Positions 29,601 through 37,190 of a DNA stretch of 64,000 nt are shown here, piece by piece (the stretch's first letter is position 1; every line of letters begins with the position of its first letter). The notes under the pieces are model-generated. The model worked only from the letters and a program-made list of their open reading frames with translations. It was not told the origin of the DNA and made no database searches. This stretch comes from Apricaphanius iberus (Eukaryota > Chordata > Actinopteri > Cyprinodontiformes > Aphaniidae): NCBI GenBank assembly GCA_028564705.1, contig JAPXFQ010000113.1:1116001-1180000 (forward strand), written 5' to 3'. Both the position numbers and the translations under genes were made by a program.

Positions 29601-32600
29601 AAAAACACACAAATAGTTATCAATAAGTATCATTTTAACATACCTCAGATGTTTAATCTTCCACCTCAGTCATGAACTCCTCTACTTCCACAACTTAGTC
29701 TTCAATCAAGTCAGGAGATGGTGCTACCCCCTCTCACTCTTCCACCTGTCTGTCTCTAAAATTCAGGTGAAGAGGCAGCTGGAGAAACTGAACTGGAACC
29801 AGGCTTCGGGTCCAGATATTGTCAGCCCTAGAGTCGTAAAGACCTGTGCAAAGAAGTTCTGTGGGATTCTGCAGCACCTCTTCAACCGCAGCCTGACCCA
29901 GGAGATGGTTCCAGTGTTGTGGAAGACATCCTGCTTTGTTCCAGTCATCAATGACGATAGACATTCTGTCCTGACATACCACATCATGAAGGTCCTGGAG
30001 AGACTCCTGTTGCCCCACCTGAGTAAGCAAACTAAATCATATCAGGACCCCCTGCAGATTGCCTATCACCTTGGAGTTGTCACTGAAGATGCTATTTAGC
30101 AACCTGCTTCAACCAACCTACTGTCATATGGACAAAGCCGGCAGCACTGTGAGAATCATGTTCTTTGATTTCTCTAGTGCATTTAGCACAATTCAGTCTA
30201 TTTACTTTGTCAGAAACTCTTGAAGACACAGGTGGAGGCCTCAACAATCAGCTGGATCAATGACTACCTGACAAACAGACCACAGTTTATGAGATTGACG
30301 AATTGTGTGTCAAACCAGCTGGTCAGCAGCACAGGAGCAGACTGTACTTTTTGAGGAAGCTTAGCTCCTTCAAGGTTTGCAGCAAGATGTTACAAATCTT
30401 CTACAAGTCTGTTGTGGAGAGTGTAATCTCTTCGCCCATTATCTGTTGGGGTAGCAGCATCAGAGCCAGGGACTTAAAACGGCTCAACAACCTGATAAAG
30501 AAGGCTGGTTCTGTTCTAGGGATGACTATGGAACAACTGGAGATAATGATGCAAAGAAGGATTCTTCATAAAATAAAATAAATTATGGACCACCCTGAGT
30601 ATCCTCTTCATGAGACTATGCTACAGCAACAGAGTATCTTCAGTCAGAGGCTTCTTCAGTTTCACTGCAACACAGACCGCTACAGGAAATCCTTTCTCCC
30701 CATAGGCATCATGATCTACAACAACTACTTGAAAAATGAATTAGTTATGAGCTACAACGACACTTCATTTCCCTCTGGGATCAATTAAGTATTTTTTAAT
30801 TTAATTAATATCAATTTTAATTGAGGTACAACATAGGTGTGATTCAACATATGTTGTACCTCAAGACAAAGCGGACCAAAAATAACTTTTGTTGCTCCAT
30901 TGACTTCCATTGATTTTTTTGTTTTTTTTTTCGCCAGGGGACCCATGGGCCTATAGGAAGGGGAGGAGATTTAGGCTCCTCCCCTCATAATGGGGGAGAT
31001 TGGAAGCATTAAACCTTTACCAAGTTTTCTATTGCAGGGCTTGCACCTCAAACAGGGCATGTGCTGCGTTTGCTGTTTGTACACAACAAATTTCTGCTCC
31101 AGGGTGCATGAACTCCCACAGAAAGTGAGCAGCCCTGCATCCGAATACCCCTACTACGCCTACTACGTAGTAGGCGAAAAGCAGTATGCGAGCGATGTAG
31201 TAGATCCAAATCTCCAGTATGGATACCACCAGAGTAAGCAGCCGATGTATGCTAGGCTATCCCACAATGCAGCGGAAGCCCCAAAATCGTGGAAGAGTGA
31301 CGTCGGCTACCGAAGAACTGTCATCCACCACCACAATTTCAGCATACAAATGTAAAAGTGTAGCGAACTGATTAAACATATAACTTTATAAATTAATGAT
31401 TAACGGGACCACAGGCGACGTAAAGTAACGTAAACATCTGTCAAATTGGTGGACCAGTACGTCCGATTTCATGCCTACTACTCCCTCTTTTGCTCAGCAG
31501 TATGTACTGCATCAACGGGCAAGTAGTAGCTACTATGTAGCATGTAGTACATACTATAGGATTCTGATGCAGGGCATGACTTCAATTGGCAAGCAGGAAG
31601 CTCTGTCTTTGTCAGTGAACGATCCATCTCCCACATGCTAAAAACCAAGTGTTAGCTGTAGACATGTACAGCCTTAGTATATGATACTCTACTAATGTTT
31701 ACACAAAATACCACATTAATTGGCTGAGTAAAAATATGTAACAGCATGCCATGGTCAAAATCCAACCACACTAAACCTTAACTGTGTAGTGTCTTTGAGT
31801 ATGGTTCCACTTTTACCATGTACTGTCTGCAGGCCTAGATGTTTTGGCCGGGAAGGCAGGCCTGAGATGATAATCATCATTTTGATTTGAAAGAAATGGC
31901 AGAATTTCCAACAATGGCATTGATACAAGAATGAACTGTGTGTTGTACCTGACATTCCCATTTCAAAAAGATGTGTCAGTGAAATATAGTGTCTATTTGC
32001 ATCTACTGCCTGTGGTGGCGGGCTAAATTTGTATAGTTGTTGAACTGTTGTCCGGTGACGCTCAAAATGAACACATATGCATTATTTCTGTACATCTATT
32101 GACTGAATTCTTTCAAGTTTGTGGTTGTAATATGACAAAATGTGTAGGCACTGTTTCAATGTTTAGGCGTTAAGGGCTTTTTGCTCAATATCTGCCGAAC
32201 TTTCAGCAAACTCTTTTTTGGCCTAAACAGCTCAGCTTTCCCCCTTTCCCCACCTTTCTTTGTTACTACGTTTGCTCCACAGGGTCCCTACATCTGATGA
32301 GAGAGAAAATTACAAGGAGAAGACCATTCTCTCCTGGATCCTTCCAGTAAAGAAATGTTTCTCCATAGCTGAATGCCCGATAATGGATTTTCTTGGGGAC
32401 AACAATAAAATGACCAAGGTTGTTCAAGCGCAACAGCGGGACAGAGACTGCATCATTTTCACATGAGAAGAGAGAAAAACCCAGGAGACGCTTCACATAT
32501 CCTCCCTTTGCTTCACCTCTTTCATTCAGCTGTAGGTTTCCCCAGGAGATCTGGCCGCCACCACTACACATCCTTTAAACTAAACAAAGGAGGCTTGACT

Positions 32601-35600
32601 CATATCTTTTTTGGTCGCACTGAAAAGTCTGTTTGGTAAGTTAAAAACAGATTGCAATGCACAGCATGCAATTTTTGATCTGCAGCACAATCGAGAAGCG
32701 TCACCTTTGCACTTTGCTTTAATCATCTTGAATTGTCACATAAAGGAGATCCAGTTTACCAGTGCTCAAAGCAAACACAAACATGAGACAGCAACGAAGC
32801 AGGGGGAGACAGGTGAAAGCGCAACACAGAGCGAGGAAAATCAAACAAGCAGGCAAGCTGTATCATTGTGCAGTTTAGCCTCAGCGACTGCTCCGGACTC
32901 ACTGGAAGGTTTAGTGTCCTCACTGCCGGCTAGACTCCATATTAGGAAAGAGTCTCTGTCCAGGGTGCTGAAAAAAAAGCCTTCTTACTGTTCTTAAGGT
33001 TTGTTTTAATGCTCACCATGTTCATCGTTTTTGTCCAGCTGTTGCACAGAAATGAAAGATCAGGGTTTGAAAAAAAGCATGTTCGATGAACACGAGGATA
33101 TATGGAACAGGTCAGCACCATTTATATATGCATGTCCAAGTGATTGTTATAATGCAAACACGTTCACTGATGTGAGGACAGCTAATGATTCAGGAGGCAA
33201 AGGTGAACTAAGCCTCTGCTCTTTTGCTTAAATATCACCCAGGTAACTCCTTATGAAAACATCTCATGCAGGGCCGGCTTTGCCGACAGGCGACACAGGC
33301 GGCTGCCTGGGGCGTCATCTGCTTGACAGGGCGCAAGATTGAGAAAAAAAATAATTATTAAATGTATGTATCGTATTTTGAAATGCACTCTCTATATATA
33401 TAGCTACTCCAAATTTCCCATTAAAATAAATTAAATCAGTGCACACGCTGTACACTTTTACTGTGCAATGTCATCAAGCAATTCTCCCTCAGCAGGAGCA
33501 GGCGGGGGGTGTTGTGACAAAGCAGGGGGTAGGGGGGGGGGGTATGGGAACCTCTGCGTTTTCTTTCCCACCGTCTTGCCGTATTAAAGTTTACTTGTAA
33601 ATTTCCTGTATTTTATTATCATAAGTAAATCCTCTGCCTCTCAGTTTAGAGAAGTGCGAGAGCTGCTGAAGTTACAGTGGCAGGTCTGGAAAAATCAGCT
33701 CCTAGAACGGGAGCAACAATAAGATGAACTTGGTGAAGACAGAGTCACTCAAAAACAAATTAGAATACACGTAAATATATCAGGGAAATGGGACAATAAG
33801 TTTCCTTCCCTCCAGAGGAACTAGACAGGGCGCAGCATCAACACAGGTAGGCGTGGTTCTGTTCACTTAGTGACTAGTGACAGATTAAAACATGTTGGAA
33901 ATGACCGATGAAGGTAGGAAATTGTCGGCAAAGAATATAAAGTCCCATTAAAAAAAATCTTAAATAAGAGGTACTCCATCTGCCTCTGTTTCCCCTTGGA
34001 TCAGAGTTTGAATTAATAAATGTATTTAATAATGTGAGTTAGACCCGCTGTATTTATCTTTGAAATTAGTTTAATTCAGCCTAGTTCATATTCAAGATGG
34101 CTAAAAGAATAAAAAATGGCAACAGATTTTAAATTAATAATAAAATGTTTTTTTTCTTAAATCGGTCAGTCCTAAAGAGAATACAATTCAAGGTTTTTTT
34201 GAGGCCTCAGACAATACCATATGGGTTTGTTTCCTCTCTGCTCTCGAAAAATGTGTTTCTTTAATCTATATGATGTGCACTGTGAAGCATCTTGATGTGC
34301 TAAATAAATAAATCAAATAAATGATTAAGGGTAATAATGCCACAAAAATAGTTTTCATAATTACATAATTGCTGAAATCTCGCCTGGGGCGCAAAATACC
34401 CCAGGGCCGGCTCTGATCTCATGGCTGACTTATCAAAGTCAGACAACACCCATCATGAAATAAGTAGTTCTTGAGGCAGTTGCACACTCCTGCTGATGTT
34501 TTTTAACAAGCATTTGTATTCAGACCCCTTTACTGACACCCAAAAATGCAGTCCAGTTGTCTTTAGTGAGGTGGAATGTTACCTTATCAGTAAATAGAGC
34601 TCATGTTTGTGATTCAACCTCAGTATAAATCCAGCAGTTCTGTGAAGGCCAAAGGTTTCATACATTAGTGAACAATCATTATCGTGATGACCAATGCACA
34701 CATCAGGCAGGACATCCACTAATCTCTCAGAAAGGTCATAACGCTGAGAAGAAAGCTATTATTGCAGTAAAATCTAAATAATTCCTTGTTGCATTTTACC
34801 GAATGCCATGTAGGAATTCAGTAAGGACGTGAAAGAAAGTGCTTTATTAAGGTAAGACTTAAATGTTTGGGGAATTTTGTTTGCCTACATGCAAAACACC
34901 ATGTGAGGAGCAACACTTAGTCTGAACATCATCCTAAACACAACATAATTAAACATGGAAGTGGCTGAAAGACGCTGCAGGGATGTCTGTTTTTTACATC
35001 AAGGGCTGGACCGAAGTAATGTTTTTAAGCTTTACAAAATTAAACCAAAAAAGTAAATCACCTCAGAGCAGGGCAGAATTTCACCTTCCATTAAGACAAT
35101 GTTGTAAATGCTGAAGTGCTTTAAATCAAATCATAGCCTATATGTGTCTCAGAGTGGCATAGTTAAAGTCCAGATTTAAAAATATTTGAAAATCCTCACT
35201 TAAATATGCTCCCCATTTAATGTGACTCAGCTTGGGCCATTTTGAAAAGCACAATGAGCCAAATCTTCAAATCAGGTGGTAAGAGACAAAAAACACCAAA
35301 AGAGCTGTCATTGCAGCAACAAAGGTGCTACTACATGACAGAATAAAAATAAATTCATGCACCACTTCAGGCTTTCAATTTGAGTTAGAAATGTATCTTT
35401 TTTTCACAATGGCATTGGCTCACCAAAATAATATTCTAACAAAACACACTGGACAATGCAGTGAAGTTCAAAAAGGTTACTTTTGCAAGTCATTGTGTCA
35501 CACCAGATGAGTAGGTTTCGGTGTGCAACACCAAAATTATCGGTGGTCACCATCTGGGCGCCCATCTTTGAAAACTTTCTGGGGCGCCCCTGGCTTCTGA

Positions 35601-35920
35601 CATATAGATCACCGTGGCAGTGATTCCAGTAATGGAAATGGGGATGTAAACACAGCCGATGGTGCTCTTTCTCTGGCTGTGCAGTGCTGCTCAATACGGT
35701 GCGCAGTGGGACGTTTTACAGCACACCGATTCAACAACACCTCTTACCAAGTGTCAGGATGCCAGTGTTCAGTAACAGCCCAATATTTTAAATGTTAGGC
35801 GCGATGCCCTAATACACGACAGGCGACGAACTTCAGAGTTGGTGCACTCACCTCAAACAGGGGTCCGATTTTATTCCTCTCCAGATAAGACTGAATTCTA
35901 GACTGTTGTGGGGACGCCAT
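2506..35920 (-). CDS. c8orf34: c8orf34 (VEST1) homologue, first three coding exons, 5' part of gene
   Basis: Three exons on the minus strand join in frame: 35852-35920, 4152-4296 and 2506-2637, giving 115 complete codons before the gene leaves the window. The product opens [19 protein letters not shown] and continues through [12 protein letters not shown] and [11 protein letters not shown]. This is a short helical dimerisation/docking fold like that of PKA RII regulatory subunits, as known for C8orf34. It is followed by a Lys/Ser-rich stretch containing [20 protein letters not shown], closely resembling the human protein as I remember it. Phases agree at both junctions (0, then 1). The function of the family is poorly known; by fold it could bind AKAP-type helices, which is inference. 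Intron 1 is about 31.6 kb. prex2 lies upstream on the same strand, as in human 8q13. No frameshift or stop was seen in the three exons. Confidence 0.88.
2638..4151. other. c8orf34: c8orf34 intron 2, nothing else recognised
   Basis: About 1.5 kb of AT-rich sequence between exons 3 and 2. Short open frames on both strands (for example at 2793-3033) overlap one another and show no family motif, so I treat them as chance. No transposon ends, RNA gene or tandem repeat was seen. Confidence 0.7.
4152..4296 (-). CDS. c8orf34: c8orf34 exon 2
   Basis: 145 bases, acceptor TCCTGTAG after a pyrimidine-rich run, donor GTTGGT, which is a weak but legal GT site. It encodes [20 protein letters not shown], then [20 protein letters not shown] and ALWAQSSP, with one base carried to exon 3. 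With exon 1 this completes the RII-like dimerisation/docking helix pair; the hydrophobic pattern L-I-P-F-L-I fits that fold. The human protein, as I recall it, has [21 protein letters not shown] and SGSAALWA here. No stop or frameshift. The weak donor is compatible with alternative exon use, which cannot be judged from DNA alone. Confidence 0.9.
4988..5920 (-). mobile_element. degraded Tc1-like element, family A, interrupted
   Basis: After a TA at 4986-4987 the sequence reads CAGTCCCTTGCAAAAGTATT, a diverged form of a widespread fish Tc1 terminal repeat. Minus-strand transposase-derived sequence continues to about 5157 (GACTTTGACTGGGCCACTCC) and resumes at 5837-5915 (CCCACAGCATGATGTTGCCA). 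The intervening 680 bases are foreign and start with a hAT-like CAGGGGTAAGCGAC. No frame is open, and the other end is missing. Other relics of the same family lie at 26650-27245, 34850-35275 and 43140-43915. Confidence 0.65.
5311..5380 (-). pseudogene. tRNA-Glu(TTC)-like sequence, degenerate (tRNA pseudogene or SINE head)
   Basis: Read on the minus strand there is an A-box-like TGGCTCGGTGG, then CTTTCACC at the anticodon position (anticodon TTC), then a B-box-like GATTCAAGCCC at the usual spacing. The acceptor and T stems do not pair well, so this is not a working tRNA. It could be a decayed tRNA copy or the promoter part of a tRNA-derived SINE; I could not define a SINE body or tail. Confidence 0.35.
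6129..6756 (+). mobile_element. solo LTR, copy 1 (retrovirus-like family)
   Basis: A 628-bp unit starting TGTTGTA and ending TCTACA, flanked by a perfect 4-bp duplication CTCA (6125-6128 and 6757-6760). It carries a TATAAAA box at 6566-6572 and an AATAAA signal at 6670-6675, the order expected of U3-R-U5. A second copy of similar length lies inverted at 22106-22736 with its own duplication. There is no internal coding region and no second LTR nearby, so this is a solo LTR left by LTR-LTR recombination. The 4-bp duplication fits retrovirus-type integration; the exact clade is not determinable from the LTR alone. Confidence 0.85.
6761..7025. other. GC-richer segment between LTR and Harbinger MITE
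   Basis: Contains CCAAGATGGCGGCCGCGC and several CG dinucleotides, unlike the flanking AT-rich DNA. It is probably another transposon-derived piece, but I could not define its ends or coding content. Confidence 0.3.
7026..7476 (+). mobile_element. PIF/Harbinger-derived MITE
   Basis: Inverted ends: the left reads GTTCAGACCGCAAGCTTTGT, and the complement of the right reads GTTCAGACCGGAGGCTTTGT. Both are followed by CAGCRTCAG. The same ends and subterminal sequences flank the Harbinger transposase copies at 36.6-38.2 kb, so this 450-bp unit is an internally deleted derivative of that family. It holds no open frame for transposase. The expected 3-bp target duplication could not be assigned with certainty. 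Confidence 0.75.
9718..9763 (-). mobile_element. hAT element terminus (CAGTGGCGGCTGGT)
   Basis: The minus strand reads CAGTGGCGGCTGGTAGAATT followed by a G-rich run, a typical fish hAT end. No opposite end or target duplication was recognised, so the extent of the copy is unknown. It sits alone in an otherwise featureless part of intron 1. Confidence 0.45.
15180..15960 (+). mobile_element. degraded Tc1-like element with an internal insertion
   Basis: Plus-strand sequence at 15250-15430 (for example AAAACTGCCAATCTGTCCAA and TGGTCATCCAAGCAAGTTCA) and at 15755-15900 (TAGAATAATGCTGTTTGGAG, AAGCATGGAGGTGGAAGTGT) matches the usual course of a fish Tc1 transposase gene. Between them, from about 15430 to 15690, is unrelated sequence containing CAGACCCAGGCGCAGACGTG, resembling another dispersed fish repeat. 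Reading frames are destroyed. The ends were not located. Confidence 0.6.
17298..17316 (+). repeat. short telomere-like motif
   Basis: GGGTTAGGGTTAGGGG, barely two and a half units of the vertebrate telomere repeat, inside AT-rich intron. Too short to mean much; it may be chance. Confidence 0.5.
17725..18235 (+). mobile_element. degraded Tc1-like remnant
   Basis: The stretch ACTGTGAAGCATGACAGATG followed by GTAATGCTGTGGGGCTATTT is recognisable as the transposase region around VKHGGG..MLWGCF of Tc1 elements. Sequence upstream (AATAAAGTTCCCAATTAGAG and beyond) is compatible with the 5' half but strongly decayed. There is no open frame and no ends. Confidence 0.45.
19775..20225 (+). repeat. duplicated block, copy 1
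   Basis: About 450 bases starting near CCCACGTG are repeated in the same orientation at 20555-21565. Shared landmarks include TTTAAATAGATTGTTTAAGA (TTTAAAATAGATTG... in copy 2), AAAGGTTAATTGCTCTGATC, and CCAGCATCTGCAAATCGAGT. Divergence is roughly a quarter of positions by eye. The unit codes for nothing. It may be a local duplication or two copies of an unclassified repeat. Confidence 0.75.
20555..21565 (+). repeat. duplicated block, copy 2, with insertion
   Basis: Second copy of the block at 19775-20225. It is interrupted at 20680-21216 by a GC-rich insertion, and resumes with ATCAAAATGCGGGAATTAGA, which aligns to AATCAAATACTGGAACTAAA of copy 1. Removing the insertion restores collinearity across the whole unit, so the duplication came before the insertion or the two events were independent. 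Confidence 0.75.
20680..21216. mobile_element. 537-bp insertion with perfect 8-bp target duplication
   Basis: Flanked by GTTTGAAC at 20672-20679 and 21217-21224. It begins CATGGACTGTAAAAAAG and ends GCGGCCATTG. Inside are GC-rich, CG-containing stretches such as CTCGCGGGGCGTGTATGGGC. The 8-bp duplication is the hAT signature, but the terminal inverted repeats are weak, so the superfamily is uncertain. No transposase frame is present, so it is non-autonomous. Confidence 0.65.
22106..22736 (-). mobile_element. solo LTR, copy 2 (same family as 6129-6756)
   Basis: A 631-bp unit on the minus strand, again TGTTGTA...TCTACA, flanked by TCAC on both sides (22102-22105 and 22737-22740). It has a TATAAAA box (complement of 22289-22295) and an AATAAA signal (complement of 22184-22189). 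It aligns along its whole length with copy 1 in inverted orientation. Since each copy has its own distinct target duplication, these are independent insertions and not the two ends of one provirus. Confidence 0.85.
23585..23725 (+). mobile_element. 3' end of a non-LTR retrotransposon (RTE/Rex3-like)
   Basis: Contains GATGGACTGGCAACCTGTCC, AGGGTGTACCCCGCCTCTCG and GGTTCAGAAAATGGATAGAT, the familiar 3' tail of a very abundant fish LINE, ending in decayed GATG/GATA units. I assign it to the RTE/Rex3 group from memory of that GATG tail. Only the last 140 bases are present, consistent with 5' truncation on insertion. Confidence 0.5.
24095..25320 (+). mobile_element. hAT remnant with BED-finger N-terminus
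   Basis: The left side (about 24095) and right side (complement from 25320, AATGTTGGGAAAGTTTAC) carry the GAACTAGTTCA-rich subterminal regions seen in a vertebrate hAT family. Between 24500 and 24815 a plus-strand frame shows [18 protein letters not shown] after a Cys/His-type finger region, then [13 protein letters not shown] and, past a stop, DLQP. That is the N-terminal BED zinc finger and following segment of hAT transposases. One Cys of the usual CxxC pair is displaced by a frameshift, a poly-A run interrupts, and the catalytic RNase-H domain is absent. It is an inactive remnant. Confidence 0.6.
26650..27245 (+). mobile_element. degraded Tc1-like element, family A
   Basis: Landmarks in order on the plus strand: TGTGGAAGAAGGCACTCTAG, TCAGATGAGCCCATAATATT, AAACATAGTGGTGGAAGCTT, CATGCTGTGTGGAAGCTTTT, and TGTGTTGGTCTATCAAATAA near the end. 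These follow the course of a well-known fish Tc1 transposase gene and its 3' flank, with many substitutions and indels. The frame is destroyed and the terminal repeats are not intact. Confidence 0.65.
29040..29345 (+). repeat. dispersed fish repeat (TTTATTTGTATAGC type), class unknown
   Basis: Starts GGCAAGGCAATTTTATTTGT followed by ATAGCGCA and an A-rich body with repeated AAAACAG/CATAAAA motifs. This opening is typical of a very common interspersed repeat of fish genomes. I cannot assign it to a class from sequence alone. Confidence 0.5.
29500..29599 (-). mobile_element. DNA-transposon end fragment (TAGGGCTGGGTGGTATACCG)
   Basis: The minus strand begins TAGGGCTGGGTGGTATACCG and continues with a CGGTA-rich region, a terminal motif shared by many vertebrate DNA transposon MITEs. 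Only one end is recognised. Confidence 0.4.
29700..30800 (+). pseudogene. 5'-truncated non-LTR retrotransposon (L2-like) reverse transcriptase pseudogene
   Basis: Plus-strand frames encode pieces of a LINE reverse transcriptase. They run [20 protein letters not shown], then LCHIL-type helices, [13 protein letters not shown] and [14 protein letters not shown], then (other frame) [17 protein letters not shown] sequence and [13 protein letters not shown]. They then jump directly to [19 protein letters not shown] and the conserved tail ending FPSGIN. The jump near 30326 removes the segment that should hold the catalytic DD box. Frameshifts and stops are also present. The 3' end TTTCCCTCTGGGATCAATTA followed by an ATTTAATT tail is typical of L2-like elements of fish. 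The clade is assigned from memory of these motifs. Confidence 0.75.
30821..30864. repeat. perfect 15-bp inverted repeat (hairpin)
   Basis: TTGAGGTACAACATA at 30821-30835 and its exact complement at 30850-30864 are separated by 14 bases. It sits just after the LINE tail. It could be the fused ends of a very short palindromic element; there is no run of T after it. Confidence 0.8.
31130..31575. mobile_element. MITE-like element with imperfect ~25-bp inverted ends
   Basis: The left end reads CCCTGCATCCGAATACCCCT and the complement of the right end reads CCCTGCATCAGAATCCTATA. Both lead into TACTAC-rich subterminal sequence (CTACTACGTAGTAGGC on the left). No transposase is encoded; the open frame across it is not conserved with anything I know. 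A target duplication could not be fixed, so the superfamily stays open. Confidence 0.5.
32108..32150 (+). mobile_element. isolated Tc1 family A terminal-repeat fragment
   Basis: AGTTTGTGGTTGTAATATGACAAAATGTG-like sequence, the inner part of the family A terminal repeat also seen at about 43847-43870. Nothing else of an element is present around it. Confidence 0.4.
32200..33240 (+). other. unrecognised open frames, no family assignment
   Basis: Two plus-strand frames stand out by length: 32260-32466 (68 codons) and 32611-32997 (128 codons), the latter rich in Ser, Gln, Glu and Lys and ending [11 protein letters not shown]. No domain, signal peptide or convincing splice arrangement was recognised. 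They lie in intron 1 of c8orf34 on the opposite strand. I list them only because the sequence here is less AT-rich than its neighbours and is not explained by the repeats I know. Confidence 0.15.
33269..34415 (+). mobile_element. non-autonomous hAT element with perfect 8-bp target duplication
   Basis: A 1147-bp element flanked by ATCTCATG at 33261-33268 and 34416-34423. The ends are CAGGGCCGGCTTTGCC and the complement CAGAGCCGGCCCTGGGG, a common fish hAT terminal form. Both subterminal regions contain TGGGGCGCAAAAT or GGGGCGTCAT variants. No transposase frame is open; the interior includes a G-run near 33500-33545. The intact duplication with many stops inside marks a non-autonomous copy. Confidence 0.88.
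34850..35275 (+). mobile_element. highly degraded Tc1-like element, family A
   Basis: Plus-strand remnants in the right order: CTTAGTCTGAACATC, AAACATGGAAGTGGCTGAAA, TTTCACCTTCCATTAAGACA, AGTTAAAGTCCAGATTTAAA and TGTGACTCAGCTTGGGCCAT. These correspond to positions along a Tc1 transposase gene. Large deletions have occurred and no frame is open. This is the most decayed copy in the window. Confidence 0.5.
35852..35920 (-). CDS. c8orf34: c8orf34 exon 1 (start codon to first donor)
   Basis: The minus-strand ATG is at 35918-35920; 23 codons read [19 protein letters not shown] then PLFE, ending exactly before a strong donor GTGAGT. It continues in phase 0 into exon 2 (ELMTKL). The R-I-Q-x-Y-L-E-x-N-x-I-x-P-L-F-E pattern is the first helix of the RII-type dimerisation/docking fold. 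The ATG has G at +4 but not a purine at -3. I chose it because it starts the conserved helix and lies beside the CG-rich region; a longer N-terminus, as in one human isoform, cannot be excluded. Upstream minus-strand sequence is taken as 5' UTR. Confidence 0.9.
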
Positions 35921-36320
35921 GAAGAAACTGTTCCCTCCTTCCGCACAAGAGCTTTTAGCAGAATGAAATCAGGAGGGGAGCCGGTGGAGTCATTCGTCCT
36001 TCAGGAGCCGTCTCGGCGTCTAAAAGTCAGGTTGGTTTTTTTTTTGTTTTTCTAATGACTTGTCCTCCCTGGTGGGCTAAGGTAAGTTCAGACGGGATTT
36101 GTGTTTAAAAGGCGATGCTGACACCGGGCGTGCATCGCGGAGAGAGGGGAGTCAGCCCGGGACTCTCTCTCAGTCGGTGCCTCCTCTGAGGAAGCCAGCG
36201 GCTCCGCAGCTCTGTGACAGATTACAAATCTTCCGCTCACTGGCTGCTGGAGTTACCGCCGCCACTCCCATTTCGTTATCCGCTGCTCTTACACTTCTGC
36301 TCTGTGTTTGCCACTAAAAG
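35921..36320 (-). promoter_or_regulatory. c8orf34: CG-rich promoter-like region and 5' UTR of c8orf34
   Basis: This 400-bp stretch is visibly rich in CG dinucleotides and G+C compared with the AT-rich DNA on both sides, and directly precedes the exon 1 ATG. No TATA box is evident close to the ATG, so a CpG-island-type promoter with dispersed starts is likely. The 72-codon plus-strand frame at 36099-36317 is read as a by-product of base composition. The exact transcription start is unknown. Confidence 0.65.
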
Positions 36321-36893
36321 CATCGCTGCAGAAAAGAAAAAAATAATAATAATCGTGAAATAGTTCAAAACAATCGTTCGCTTTACCCGCGAAAGTATAT
36401 AGCCTAAGTTAAACTTAAATTATTATAAGAATTTAGATAAAAGGACGGGTTGAATTGCTTTGATCTAGGGATATGTTGAAACGTTGTGAGTAGTCATTAT
36501 GTTACCCATCTCAGTTAGCATTTTCTGCAGTTAAAAAATATCAGCTTTATCAGGGATGCTCAAGTCAAGTGTTTAATGATCAAGCAGTATGCTGCATTCA
36601 GACCAAGGGCTTTGTCAGCGTCAGCAATGTCAAGATTACATGTTAAGTCTATGGTGGAGGCCGTTGGAGGAGTTTCACGGTCTCTGTGCCGCTTTGTGAG
36701 CTTTGACACCTTTAACTTTTCAAGCTTCAAAGCTCATAATAGTTCATTCAGACCGCAGGCTTTATCAGCATCAGGCAAAGCTCACAAAGCATCTAGTTTG
36801 ACGCTTCTATGTTGAAGCTTGCAAAGTCTGCCACTTCTGAGCAAAAAAACAACTCGTGGGCGGGGCTTCTTCTGATGCCGGACATTCTGAACT

Positions 36894-37190
36894 ATGGCAG
36901 ATAGTATTGAGAGAGTGCCTTGGCTTTATTTGCTAAATAAAGCTAGACAACGTCGACTTCGGCAACGTACGCGCCGTTTGTGGATACACCCTATTCTACG
37001 GATGCGTTCTGAGTTTGGGGAGTTTAAACATTTGGTCCGGGAGCTACGTATGGATGAGGTGTGCTTTCAGCTACTTCCGTCTGTCCCGCGCCTAATTTTA
37101 CCACCTCCTGGGCCGCATTGGAGCTCAAATCTCCTACCAGGCGCTCTGTTCCTCCTTAGGAGCGCCTTTCCATCTGTCTTCGGTAAGTGT
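36894..37190 (+). pseudogene. Harbinger transposase N-terminal exon, plus-strand copy
   Basis: Begins MADSIERVPWLYLLNKARQR, followed by an Arg-rich stretch and LWIHPILRMRSEFGEF, the usual N-terminus of HARBI1-like transposases of fish. After EVCF the reading shifts frame to YFRLSRA, hits a stop, then continues HLLGRIGAQISYQ and ends near a conserved donor TCGGTAAGTG at about 37182. The catalytic DDE exons are absent. Frameshift and stop make it non-functional. Confidence 0.75.

Larger units (their letters stand above)
4297..35851. other. c8orf34: c8orf34 intron 1, 31.6 kb, repeat-rich
   Basis: The interval between the exon 1 donor (GTGAGT) and the exon 2 acceptor. No further exon of either gene was found. 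Its recognisable contents are transposon remnants listed individually. The stretches 7477-15170, 15965-17715, 18240-19770, 21570-22100, 22740-23580, 25325-26640, 27250-29030 and 31580-32200 are AT-rich sequence in which I recognise no gene, apart from minor motifs noted elsewhere. Some may be conserved non-coding elements, which cannot be told without a comparison. Confidence 0.75.

Noticed and set aside
30990..31355. 121-codon plus-strand open frame containing [13 protein letters not shown]
   Set aside because: The Tyr-rich part is a translation of TACTAC-type subterminal repeats of a MITE-like element.
36099..36317. Possible coding frame on the plus strand at the CG-rich region
   Set aside because: High G+C explains the open frame; the minus-strand exon 1 next to it is the real gene.
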